Below are positions 1 to 6,215 of a DNA stretch of 8,638 bases, piece by piece. Source of the stretch: Caldilinea sp. (lineage in GTDB: Bacteria > Chloroflexota > Anaerolineae > Caldilineales > Caldilineaceae); contig JAPLGY010000122.1 in assembly GCA_026389955.1 (NCBI GenBank), forward strand, positions 1 to 8,638, in the 5' to 3' direction. Under the pieces are notes generated by a model, which was given only the letters and a program-made list of their open reading frames with translations, was not told the origin of the DNA and searched no databases. The translations under genes were made by a program, and so were the position numbers. Numbering within the stretch: position 1 is the first letter of the stretch; each line of letters opens with the position of its first letter.

Positions 1-721
1 AGGGAAGGTAGCCATAGAGCAGCAAGGGGGCCAACAGGGCCGCCAGCCAGAGCAGCCAGACCCGCTGCGGGCGCAGCAGCGCCGGCTGGCGCCAGACCAG
101 GTAGACTGCCAGGCCAGGGGCCAGCAGAAGTGTGGTGCGATGGTGGGTCAGCCCGAACCCTACCAGCGCCAGCAGCAAAGCCAGCTGGCGGTTTCGTCGT
201 ATAGGGGAGGCAAAGTCAAGGGAAAACGCCCGCTGCAAGATCAGAGCAACCAAGAGATTGTGTAACGCATAGACCTCGGCGACGGTCGCCTGCTGCCACC
301 AAACAGGGCCGAGCGCAAAGGTGGCCGCGGCTGCAGCCCCTCCCCAGCGGGGCCCACGCAGCCCTTCTGCGCGCAGCAATGTCATGGCGGCCATCGAAAG
401 GACAGCGGCCGCCGCCGCCGCTGCCGCCGCACTGAAGAGATTGACCCGCCAGGCCCAGTTGCCCGCCAACAGCAAATGGCTCCAGAGCCCGCCGACCAGG
501 GTGTACAGCGGATAGCCGGTCGGGTGGGCAATCCCAAAGGTGGGCAGCACCAGCTGAAATTCGAGCGTGTCGTCGAACAGGGCAACGAGCGAAGGCGCAG
601 TGGTGCGCAGATAAAGCAGAAAAACGAGCAGCCCAAGGAGCCCAGCCAACCAGCGATCGTGCAGGAAGCCCCAGCTTTGTAAAGCAGCTCCGGCAGTGTT
701 GTCTCTTGGTCCTCGTCCCAT
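1..721 (-). CDS. DUF2723 (GT-C type) membrane glycosyltransferase, N-terminal part
   Basis: Partial gene: 240 codons are visible and the C-terminus lies beyond the left edge. The product is a multi-pass membrane protein of the DUF2723 family. The eukaryotic relative TMEM260 is a protein O-mannosyltransferase; bacterial members are thought to move sugars from lipid-linked donors at the outer face of the membrane, but this one's substrate is unknown. The family signature is clear: an acidic cluster at D50, D51 and E54 in the first outer loop, where GT-C enzymes keep catalytic acids, then GIAHPTGYPLY at 63-73, EVYALH at 149-154 and GLTHHRT at 190-196. Hydrophobic helices lie near 24-39, 95-115, 128-141, 153-165, 179-190, 197-210 and 221-240. 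A run of nine alanines (98-106) sits in one helix and comes from a GCC-rich stretch. The ATG at 719-721 is the best start; it follows a -10 element so closely that the mRNA may be leaderless. Family call is firm, substrate is not. Confidence 0.88.
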   Translation of the reverse strand, partial: MGRGPRDNTAGAALQSWGFLHDRWLAGLLGLLVFLLYLRTTAPSLVALFDDTLEFQLVLPTFGIAHPTGYPLYTLVGGLWSHLLLAGNWAWRVNLFSAAAAAAAAAVLSMAAMTLLRAEGLRGPRWGGAAAAATFALGPVWWQQATVAEVYALHNLLVALILQRAFSLDFASPIRRNRQLALLLALVGFGLTHHRTTLLLAPGLAVYLVWRQPALLRPQRVWLLWLAALLAPLLLYGYLP

Positions 722-728
722 GCGGTGC

Positions 729-734
729 AGTGTA
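729..734 (-). promoter_or_regulatory. Extended -10 promoter of the DUF2723 gene, possibly leaderless
   Basis: On the minus strand TACACT is preceded by TGG, giving an extended -10 (TGn plus a hexamer with 4 of 6 consensus bases). There is no good -35. The hexamer ends 7 bases before the ATG at 721, so transcription would begin at or next to the A of the start codon. No Shine-Dalgarno sequence lies at a normal distance. Inferred from sequence only. Confidence 0.4.
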
Positions 735-752
735 CCACACTTGCCCCCTGCT

Positions 753-781
753 TTGGGGAAATGCAGCCGCTTTGGTATGAT
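753..781 (+). promoter_or_regulatory. Candidate sigma-70-type promoter for the Amt-like gene
   Basis: TATGAT at 776-781 matches the -10 consensus in 5 of 6 bases. TTGGGG at 753-758 is a weak -35 (3 of 6) at the ideal 17-base spacing. The predicted start near 788 leaves a leader of about 60 bases before the ATG at 848. No clear Shine-Dalgarno sequence lies in that leader. The gap 722-847 thus appears to hold two divergent promoters. Confidence 0.45.
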
Positions 782-847
782 GGACCCACGGCCAGAGACT
801 CGACCACAACAAACAACATCCTGGCCGGCAAAGCATTGGTTGTCTCT

Positions 848-2395
848 ATGAATCGATCACTTCTCATCCGTCTGACTTTGACCTTGGCAGTCGTTGCGGG
901 TGTGATCCTGTATGGAGGATCCAGCTGGGCCCTGGCCCAATATCTGACGGCGGCGCTGGTCAACACCCCAGCCTCTGTTCTTTGGGTGTTAATCGCCACA
1001 TCGATGGCTTTGCTGGTGCCGGTCGGGTTGGTCCTGATCGGTGTAGCAGGTCTGGAGCGTGAGCGGGCCTGGGAGATTGCCTTGGGCGTGCTCGTCGCCT
1101 GCGCTCTGGCCGCCGTGGCCTACTGGGCTGTTGGGTTTGCCTTGCACTTTGGCGGCATTGGGTTGGTCTATGTGAGGCCAGAGCTGAGCGCACTTGTCTG
1201 GGAGTGGAGCCCGCTGCCAGCCAATTGGGGGACGGGCTGGGGAGCGGCAGGGCTCAGCGGCTGGTTTTTGGCGGACAGCGAGCTGACCGCCACGGCCTAC
1301 GCGCTCTTTTTCAGCCAGATGCCCTGGCTTTTTGTGGTGACCCTGCTGCCGGTGATGGTGCTGCTCGACCGGGCATCTGCTTTGGCGCCTTGGCTGTTGG
1401 CACTGCTGCTCGGCGGGGTAATTTATCCGCTGGCCGGCAACTGGGTGCAGGGTGGGGGGTGGTTGGCGGCCTTGGGGCGCAACCTGAACCTGGGACATGG
1501 GTTTGTCGACCCTGGAGGAACAGGTGTGGTCTTTTTGTTGGCTGCTGTTGTGGGAGGCGTGGCGCTGGTCGTTTGGGCACCTCGCCGCCCGCTGGCAGAG
1601 GAAGAGGCTCGGTTGCCAGCCGACCGCCGTCCGCTGCGGACTGTGGTCGGCAGCCTGTTGTTGTTGGTGGCAGTCCCCGGCTGGCTGTGGGCAAACCCGC
1701 TGCAGTTGGAAGCGTTGGGGCCTTTGGGGGTGATGCGTGGAAGCGTCAACGGGATACTCTCGGCGGTTGCGGGTGGAATTTTTCCCATCTTTTACACCTG
1801 GTTTGTCACCGGGCAGAGCAACCCGGTGCTGGTCGGTCGCGGGGTCGTGGCCGGGACAGTGGCTGGCCTGGCGTTGGCCCCCTTTGTGCCAACGCTGCCG
1901 GCCTTTCTGGCCGGTTTGCTGGCTGGAACGATGCTGCCCTTGCTCACCTATGTGGTCGATCTTCGGGCCAGGTTGAATGATACGACCGGGTTGGTGGCCA
2001 GCGTAGGCGTGCCGGCTCTGCTGGGGTTGCTGGGGGTGGGGGTTGCGGCCGATGGCAGGGTCGGAATCGGTTGGCAGATGGCTGGAAACGAGGGCGTTTG
2101 GGGTGGGACAGGCCAGGGGGTCTCCGGGCTTTGGGTGGCGACCGGTTTTCTCTCCGACTGGCTTGGGCAACTCCAGGCGCAGGTGATCGGGGTCACCGCT
2201 CTGCTGCTCTGGGGCGGGGCCGCAGCGCTTTTCAGCTGTGTGCCTCTGGCCTGGATCGCCTGGAGTGTGCAGCGCAGCGCAGCGCAGCTGGCGGCGGTTG
2301 GGGCCGCCGAAGAACACAGCCAGCCCGGCCCCCCCTTCGAAACGGTGCCGACAGAGCGGCGCCGCATCTTTCCGCCTGTCTCCAACGACCTCTGA
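848..2395 (+). CDS. Amt/Mep/Rh-fold membrane protein lacking the ammonium-conducting residues
   Basis: A 515-residue membrane protein with a signal-like leader (1-30, ending WALA) and eleven hydrophobic segments near 43-69, 77-103, 148-172, 178-197, 221-243, 266-283, 300-320, 326-346, 350-370, 381-401 and 445-474, the topology of ammonium transporters. Amt landmarks are recognisable: AYWAVGFALHFGG (91-103), NWVQGGGWLAALG (198-210), DPGGTGVVF (221-229), NGILSAVAGG (301-310) and a helix ending GLLGVGVA (393-400). By hand alignment to E. coli AmtB, D160 is kept (D221), but the twin pore histidines H168 and H318 become F229 and V386, W148 becomes Q201, F215 becomes A282 and S219 becomes Q286. Conduction by the AmtB mechanism is therefore unlikely; a sensor, scaffold or different cargo is possible. 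The ORF is open back to 725, but the signal peptide begins at the ATG at 848, so I chose that. It converges on the kinase gene. Fold confident, function unknown. Confidence 0.82.
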   Translation: MNRSLLIRLTLTLAVVAGVILYGGSSWALAQYLTAALVNTPASVLWVLIATSMALLVPVGLVLIGVAGLERERAWEIALGVLVACALAAVAYWAVGFALHFGGIGLVYVRPELSALVWEWSPLPANWGTGWGAAGLSGWFLADSELTATAYALFFSQMPWLFVVTLLPVMVLLDRASALAPWLLALLLGGVIYPLAGNWVQGGGWLAALGRNLNLGHGFVDPGGTGVVFLLAAVVGGVALVVWAPRRPLAEEEARLPADRRPLRTVVGSLLLLVAVPGWLWANPLQLEALGPLGVMRGSVNGILSAVAGGIFPIFYTWFVTGQSNPVLVGRGVVAGTVAGLALAPFVPTLPAFLAGLLAGTMLPLLTYVVDLRARLNDTTGLVASVGVPALLGLLGVGVAADGRVGIGWQMAGNEGVWGGTGQGVSGLWVATGFLSDWLGQLQAQVIGVTALLLWGGAAALFSCVPLAWIAWSVQRSAAQLAAVGAAEEHSQPGPPFETVPTERRRIFPPVSNDL

Positions 2396-2421
2396 ATTCC
2401 AACGACCTCTGAATTCCAACG
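2381..2421 (+). repeat. 17-bp tandem repeat (2.4 copies) at the 3' end of the Amt-like gene
   Basis: TCCAACGACCTCTGAAT occurs at 2381-2397 and again at 2398-2414, followed by the first seven bases at 2415-2421. The first copy holds the stop codon of the Amt-like gene (TGA at 2393-2395). The second copy is non-coding and in a shifted frame. Copies are identical, which suggests a recent slippage duplication. Confidence 0.9.
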
Positions 2422-2440
2422 GGGGAGAGACGATTCAGAG
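2407..2440. terminator. Inverted repeat between convergent genes, weak bidirectional terminator candidate
   Basis: CTCTGAAT at 2407-2414 is exactly complementary to ATTCAGAG at 2433-2440, with an 18-base loop. It lies between the stop codons of two convergent genes and includes the kinase stop (TGA on the minus strand at 2435-2437). No T tract follows on either side and the loop is long, so intrinsic termination is uncertain. The first repeat copy offers a second identical left arm at 2390-2397. Confidence 0.35.
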
Positions 2441-3448
2441 CAGGCTGACCAACACGGCGACCAGCAACAAGGCTGTGGACAGCCCGAGCAGCAGGCGATT
2501 TTCCCGAAGGCTGGCCCGCCAGCTGCGTGTCGGGGACCGTATCGGCAGCAAAGGAGGGTATGCTGCCAGCGAATTGGCCTGCTGGGCAGAGCCAAGCAGC
2601 AGGCTGCGAAATTCGTCGGCGGTATTGGGGCGTTCGTTGGGATGCATCGAGAGGGCTCGAAAGATGGCATGCTCGACGCGCGGGGAAATTTCTGGGTTGA
2701 GCTGGCGCAGCGGTGCCAGCAGACCGGGCCTCAGAAAGCGTTCTTTGGCGTCTGCGGGCGGCTGGCCACAGAGCAGATGATACAAAGTGGCTCCCAGCGA
2801 GTAGAGGTCGCTGCGGCTGTCGGTGAAACCGGTGTCGCCTCCATACTGTTCGAGCGGGGTATAGGCAACCGTGCCACGCCCCTGTACGACCGTGACCGTG
2901 CGGCTGTCGTTGGTGCGCAGCACCTTGACCAGCCCAAAATCGACCAGTTTGACCGTCCCGCGCGGGGTGACCTTGATATTGCCCGGTTTGATATCGCGAT
3001 GAACCACCGGGGGGCTCTGGCCATGCATGTATTCGAGCGCGTCCAACAGCTGGGCAGCGTAGAGAAGCACCTGCGTTTCTGGCAGCCGTTCCCCGCGGCG
3101 CGCCGTCTCCAACAAAATCTCCTGCAGATCGCGGCCATCTACAAAATCCATCACCAGATATTCGCGGCCCGCTGTCGAAAAATAGTCGGAAACTTTGGGC
3201 AGATTGGGGTGGTCCAGACGCGCCAGGGTGCTGGCTTCGATGCGAAACTGTTCGGCGATCTGCTCCAGATCTTCGCGCGTGGCCGAGCTTTCGGTCAGCC
3301 CGGGCAGCACCTCCTTGACAGCGCAGACCCGCCCGGTCAGGCGCAGGTCGTTGGCACGATAGACGGCCCCCATCCCTCCCTGTCCGACCAGTTCCTGGAT
3401 GGCGTACCGTCCGCGCAGAACTTTGCCAGTTTCTAGGACAGGGGACAT
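2435..3448 (-). CDS. Hanks-type Ser/Thr protein kinase with C-terminal membrane anchor
   Basis: A 337-residue eukaryotic-like Ser/Thr kinase. All catalytic elements are present: glycine loop GQGGMG (22-27), AVK with lysine K45, helix-C glutamate E71, HRDIKPGN (150-157; base D152 and metal ligand N157) and DFG (170-172). The activation segment is rich in threonine (T184, T186, T193, T197), and the usual APE reads PLE (198-200). After the kinase domain (about 14-285) come a short basic linker and one hydrophobic helix (about 318-337) that ends the protein. It has no PASTA or other outside sensor, so it is tail-anchored with the kinase in the cytoplasm. GGGGGA lies just upstream of the ATG. The gene is divergent from an FHA/winged-helix gene, and FHA domains read phosphothreonine, so that protein is a likely substrate or partner (inference). 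Its input signal is not visible here. Confidence 0.95.
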   Translation of the reverse strand: MSPVLETGKVLRGRYAIQELVGQGGMGAVYRANDLRLTGRVCAVKEVLPGLTESSATREDLEQIAEQFRIEASTLARLDHPNLPKVSDYFSTAGREYLVMDFVDGRDLQEILLETARRGERLPETQVLLYAAQLLDALEYMHGQSPPVVHRDIKPGNIKVTPRGTVKLVDFGLVKVLRTNDSRTVTVVQGRGTVAYTPLEQYGGDTGFTDSRSDLYSLGATLYHLLCGQPPADAKERFLRPGLLAPLRQLNPEISPRVEHAIFRALSMHPNERPNTADEFRSLLLGSAQQANSLAAYPPLLPIRSPTRSWRASLRENRLLLGLSTALLLVAVLVSLL

Positions 3449-3494
3449 GGATCCCCCGGCCGTCGGTCAGGAGTGCAGCGCTGTTTGAACGCCG

Positions 3495-3523
3495 TTGTTG
3501 TCATTGCATAACTCTGATATAAT
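3495..3523 (+). promoter_or_regulatory. Promoter of the FHA/winged-helix gene
   Basis: A perfect TATAAT at 3518-3523 is preceded by TGA at 3515-3517, giving a full extended -10. TTGTTG at 3495-3500 is a weak -35 at 17-base spacing; a better match, TTGTCA at 3498-3503, is only 14 bases away and unlikely to be used. The predicted start near 3530 gives a leader of about 68 bases to the small upstream ORF and about 125 bases to the FHA-gene ATG. Confidence 0.7.
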
Positions 3524-3528
3524 CGGGC

Positions 3529-3550
3529 ACAATTGCACAGAAGGAATTGT
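3529..3550. promoter_or_regulatory. Dyad covering both predicted start sites, candidate operator
   Basis: ACAATT at 3529-3534 and AATTGT at 3545-3550 form a perfect 6-bp inverted repeat with a 10-base spacer. Arm centres are 16 bp apart and the axis is at 3539-3540. The dyad spans the predicted start sites of the FHA gene (about 3530) and the kinase gene (about 3539), and its right arm overlaps the kinase -10. A bound dimer could control both genes. The winged-helix protein encoded next door is the obvious candidate, though OmpR-type proteins often prefer direct repeats. Confidence 0.4.
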
Positions 3551-3574
3551 ACCATGTTGGCAAAATTTTGTCAG
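3546..3574 (-). promoter_or_regulatory. Promoter of the Ser/Thr kinase gene
   Basis: On the minus strand CTGACA (plus-strand 3569-3574, 5 of 6 to TTGACA) and TACAAT (3546-3551, 5 of 6 to TATAAT) are separated by exactly 17 bases. The start site should be near 3539, giving a leader of about 90 bases to the kinase ATG. This element lies downstream of, and points into, the FHA-gene promoter, so the two cannot be occupied at once. Confidence 0.65.
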
Positions 3575-3598
3575 AACCAATTGGGGGGAGGAGGCGTC

Positions 3599-3655
3599 GT
3601 GCAACCCCATCCATTGCCTGCAGACAGAGGCAGTTCGGACCGACGAGAAATCTGA
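3599..3655 (+). CDS. Small upstream ORF (18 codons), possibly coupled to the FHA gene
   Basis: A GTG at 3599 follows the strongest Shine-Dalgarno-like run in the region, GGAGGAGG at 3587-3594. It opens 18 codons ([18 protein letters not shown]) that end at TGA 3653-3655. The last base of the stop is the first base of the FHA-gene ATG (TGATG), the classic layout for translational coupling by re-initiation. The FHA ATG has only a poor site of its own. The peptide has no recognisable family. It may be a true leader peptide, or its frame may once have been joined to the FHA gene. Evidence is signal placement only. Confidence 0.4.
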   Translation: MQPHPLPADRGSSDRREI

Positions 3656-4353
3656 TGCGACCTGAACCGAGTCCAACCGCTGGCCACCAGCCCTCTACCC
3701 CAGCAGCACCCAAAGAACATGCGATGCTGGTTTTGCAGCGCGGCGCAGAAGCGGGACGGCGCTGGCCGCTGGACCGCAGCCGTCCGTTGACCATCGGCCG
3801 CGACGACGCCTGTGACATTCACCTGCCCGACCGTCAGGTCAGCCGCCTCCATGCCCGGGTCTGCTGGTCAGGCGATCACTACCAGGTCGAGGATCTAGGC
3901 AGCAAAAACGGCACCCATGTCAACGGCCAGGAGGTGTCCAGCAAAATGGCCTGCCCGCTGCAAGATGGAGACGAACTGCAGATCGCACTCCGGTTCAAAC
4001 TGGCATTTGTCGATGCTGGAGCGACTGCCCCGCTTTCGATTGAGGGCGACAAGCAGGGGTTGCGCGTCGACAAGGAGACGCGCCAGGTCATTGTCAACGG
4101 GAACTGGATCGATCCCCCGCTCAGCCTGCACCAGTACCGGCTGATCGAAGTGCTCTGGGACTCTGGCGGCAGCGTGATCACGCGCGACCAGATCGTCGAG
4201 GCGGTCTGGCCGGAGGCTGCCAGCGAAGGAGTCAGCGAACAGGCGATCGACGCGCTGGTGCGCCGTCTGCGCGAGCGGATCGAAGAATGTGACGATGAAT
4301 TTCGCTACATTGTCACTGTGCGCGGCCACGGCTTCCGCCTGGAAAATCGTTGA
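3655..4353 (+). CDS. FHA domain - OmpR-type winged-helix DNA-binding protein
   Basis: A 232-residue cytoplasmic protein joining a phosphothreonine-reading FHA domain to a DNA-binding domain. After a Pro-rich N-terminus, the FHA domain (about 24-119) keeps the ligand-binding residues: GR at 48-49, S63 and H66 in SRLHA, N85 in SKNGT and NG at 90-91. A short linker leads to a winged helix of the transcriptional regulatory C-terminal (OmpR/PhoB) type (about 135-232): a helix starting [12 protein letters not shown] (157-168), [12 protein letters not shown] (174-185), recognition helix near 193-210 and wing [13 protein letters not shown] (218-230). No receiver domain is present, so phospho-peptide binding probably replaces aspartate phosphorylation as input. 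I chose the ATG at 3655; the frame is open back to a TTG at 3547, but those extra residues look non-domain and lack a ribosome site. The neighbouring divergent kinase is the likely source of the phospho-signal (inference). Target genes are unknown; self-control is plausible. Confidence 0.88.
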   Translation: MRPEPSPTAGHQPSTPAAPKEHAMLVLQRGAEAGRRWPLDRSRPLTIGRDDACDIHLPDRQVSRLHARVCWSGDHYQVEDLGSKNGTHVNGQEVSSKMACPLQDGDELQIALRFKLAFVDAGATAPLSIEGDKQGLRVDKETRQVIVNGNWIDPPLSLHQYRLIEVLWDSGGSVITRDQIVEAVWPEAASEGVSEQAIDALVRRLRERIEECDDEFRYIVTVRGHGFRLENR

Positions 4354-4408
4354 AACCGTCGAACAAAGAAATGGCTGTCGACCCAACGATGTCTAGCCGA
4401 GTACCCTG

Positions 4409-5620
4409 ATGCTGCAACTGTCCGATCTGGGCCTGTATTTGCATATCCCCTTCTGCGAACACAAATGTCCCTACTGCGACTTCAACACCTACGCGGGCAT
4501 GGAAGCGTCTTTTCAACCCACCGTGGACGCGCTGTGTTCGGAGATGGCACAGTGGGCGGATCTGTTGGCGGAGCGCACGGTGAAAACTGTCTTTTTGGGC
4601 GGGGGGACGCCGACTGTGCTCCAAGACGAACAGCTGTTTCAGCTGCTCGAAGGGGTGAGGCGCTGTTTCCGGCTGGCCCCGGATGTCGAGATCACCAGCG
4701 AAGCCAACCCGGGTACCGTCGACCGCTCTCGATTTGCGGTGCTGCGCAGCCTTGGGGTCAACCGGTTGAGTATGGGCGTGCAAAGCCTGCGGGACGACGA
4801 ACTGCGCTGGCTTGGGCGCATCCATACGGTCGAAGATGTCTATGAGGCCTATGCAGCGGCACGCCAGGCAGGTTTTACCAACATCAACCTGGATTTTATC
4901 TTTGGGTTGCCCGAGCAAAGCCCGACAGCCTGGCAGGAGACCTTGACCCAGGTTGTGGCGCTGGCACCGGAACATGTGAGTTTGTACAGCTTGATCGTAG
5001 AACCGAACACCCCCCTCTTTCAGTGGGTCAAGAGCGGCCGGGTCCCAGCCCCCGACGAGGATCTGGCCGCCCAGCTGTACGAGATGACCCTGGAGCAGCT
5101 GGCCCAGGCCGGGTACCTTCACTACGAAGTCTCCAACTGGGCGCGCCAGCGCTCGCCCGCAGACAACCTCGACGAAACTTTGCACTTTGCGTCCAGGCAC
5201 AATCTGGTCTATTGGCGCAACGGAGACTATCTGGGGATCGGGCCAGGTGCCCATAGCCACCTGCGCAGCCAAGGCCCTGCGGGTCTGGTGGAACGGCGTT
5301 GGGGCAACCGCAGGCCAGTGCCCAGCTATGTGCGCCGCGTCCATCGCCGGGAAACGCTGACCGAATTCGTCGAAGAAATTTCCCCCCGGCTGGCGATGGG
5401 AGAGAGCATGATGGTCGGCCTGCGGCTGGTGCGCGAGGGGGTCCCCCATCGACGGTTCGAACAGCTGCACGGGGTCGCCGCCACAGCGGTGTTCGCACAG
5501 GAGCTGGCGCTGCTGGAAGCGGCCGGGCTGCTCTACGTGGACAACGAGCGGGTCCGGCTTACCCCCCACGGCCTCCTGATGGGAAATCAGGTCTTTATGC
5601 AATTTTTGCCCGAATCATAG
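4409..5620 (+). CDS. hemW: HemW, radical SAM heme chaperone (HemN-like)
   Basis: A 403-residue radical SAM protein. HemW binds heme and hands it to target enzymes such as respiratory chain proteins; it is often mis-annotated as oxygen-independent coproporphyrinogen III oxidase. The 4Fe-4S/SAM motif is HIPFCEHKCPYC (12-23), with ligands C16, C20 and C23. The next residues are Asp-Phe, lacking the fourth cysteine of true HemN, which favours HemW. Other family marks are GGGTP (64-68), NLDFIFGLPEQ (160-170), HYEVSNWAR (238-246) and the heme-binding-type HNLVYW (264-269) followed by GDYLGIGPGAHSH (272-284). A C-terminal HemN-type domain follows (about 315-395). Some 10-12 extra residues (about 247-262) lie between NWAR and HNLVYW. 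The ATG at 4409 lacks a clear Shine-Dalgarno sequence and overlaps the stop of a 12-codon ORF (4371-4409, TGATG). It is likely cotranscribed with the FHA gene upstream (55-base gap) and coaD downstream (24 bases). Confidence 0.95.
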   Translation: MLQLSDLGLYLHIPFCEHKCPYCDFNTYAGMEASFQPTVDALCSEMAQWADLLAERTVKTVFLGGGTPTVLQDEQLFQLLEGVRRCFRLAPDVEITSEANPGTVDRSRFAVLRSLGVNRLSMGVQSLRDDELRWLGRIHTVEDVYEAYAAARQAGFTNINLDFIFGLPEQSPTAWQETLTQVVALAPEHVSLYSLIVEPNTPLFQWVKSGRVPAPDEDLAAQLYEMTLEQLAQAGYLHYEVSNWARQRSPADNLDETLHFASRHNLVYWRNGDYLGIGPGAHSHLRSQGPAGLVERRWGNRRPVPSYVRRVHRRETLTEFVEEISPRLAMGESMMVGLRLVREGVPHRRFEQLHGVAATAVFAQELALLEAAGLLYVDNERVRLTPHGLLMGNQVFMQFLPES

Positions 5621-5644
5621 ATCTTGCGTGGAAGGGGAATTTTC

Positions 5645-6187
5645 ATGGGACGCGCGCTCTATCCAGGCACTTTTGACCCGATTCACAACGGCCACATCGA
5701 TATTGCCGTGCGGGCCAGCCTGCTGTTCGACCGGGTCGTCTTGGCGATCTACGATGCTCCTCCCAAAAAACTGCTTTTTGACACGGCGGAACGGCTGCAG
5801 CTGGCACAGCAAGCCCTGGCCCACCTGCCGAACCTCGAGATCGTGACCTACAAAGGGCTGACCGTCGAATGCGCGCGCGAACAGAAGGCCGATGTGGTGG
5901 TGCGCGGCCTCCGCAACGTGGCAGACTTCGAGTACGAGCAACAGATCGGCTGGGCCAACGGCGGAATGGCTCCTGAGCTGGAACTCTGCTGCCTTTTTTG
6001 CAGCAGCGACTACGCCTATTTGAGCGCCACCATCTTGAAAGAAGTGGCGAGCCTGGGCGGAGAATGCGGGGCCTGGGCCCCTGGACATGTGCTGGACGCG
6101 CTCGGACGCAAATTTGACCGCCCGCTCCGCAGCACAGCACAAAAACCGTATCTGCGTCGCGAAGACAAACTGGTCCACCATGACTGA
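5645..6187 (+). CDS. coaD: Phosphopantetheine adenylyltransferase (PPAT)
   Basis: A 180-residue cytoplasmic enzyme of coenzyme A synthesis: it joins ATP and 4'-phosphopantetheine to give dephospho-CoA and pyrophosphate. The nucleotidyltransferase signature is intact: [15 protein letters not shown] (6-20, including the HxGH motif H14-H17), substrate-binding K41/K42, [14 protein letters not shown] (85-98) and the C-terminal ATP-site motif here reading [13 protein letters not shown] (127-139) where E. coli has ISSSLVKEVA. E. coli CoaD has 159 residues; the surplus here is a polar C-terminal tail after about 160. The ATG at 5645 was chosen over an upstream TTG at 5624 because it has GAAGGGG at 5631-5637 with 7-base spacing and begins the protein right at the conserved first strand. 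It sits 24 bases after hemW and 28 before the coiled-coil gene, so it is probably in the same operon. The CoA it helps make feeds the fatty acid pathway represented by fabD nearby. Confidence 0.96.
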   Translation: MGRALYPGTFDPIHNGHIDIAVRASLLFDRVVLAIYDAPPKKLLFDTAERLQLAQQALAHLPNLEIVTYKGLTVECAREQKADVVVRGLRNVADFEYEQQIGWANGGMAPELELCCLFCSSDYAYLSATILKEVASLGGECGAWAPGHVLDALGRKFDRPLRSTAQKPYLRREDKLVHHD

Positions 6188-6215
6188 ATAAAGTGGGGGG
6201 TGCTCTATCGCAATT

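Noticed and set aside
404..428. GCC-rich triplet run in the DUF2723 gene
   Set aside because: It encodes alanines in a transmembrane helix and is expected from composition; not a separate repeat element.
725..847. Upstream extension of the Amt-like ORF to an ATG at 725
   Set aside because: The extra 41 residues are polar and lie over the predicted promoter; the signal peptide begins at the ATG at 848.
989..2419. Long 476-codon open frame on the minus strand opposite the Amt-like gene
   Set aside because: It has low-complexity Gln/His/Pro/Arg-rich translation typical of the antisense of a GC-rich membrane protein, and no domain or ribosome site.
3547..3654. Upstream extension of the FHA ORF to a TTG at 3547
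   Set aside because: No ribosome site precedes it, the residues are not part of the FHA fold, and the stretch overlaps the kinase promoter. A small chance remains that part of it is translated.
4313..5602. 429-codon open frame on the minus strand opposite hemW
   Set aside because: It is antisense to an unmistakable hemW with all motifs in place; the translation has no recognisable family.
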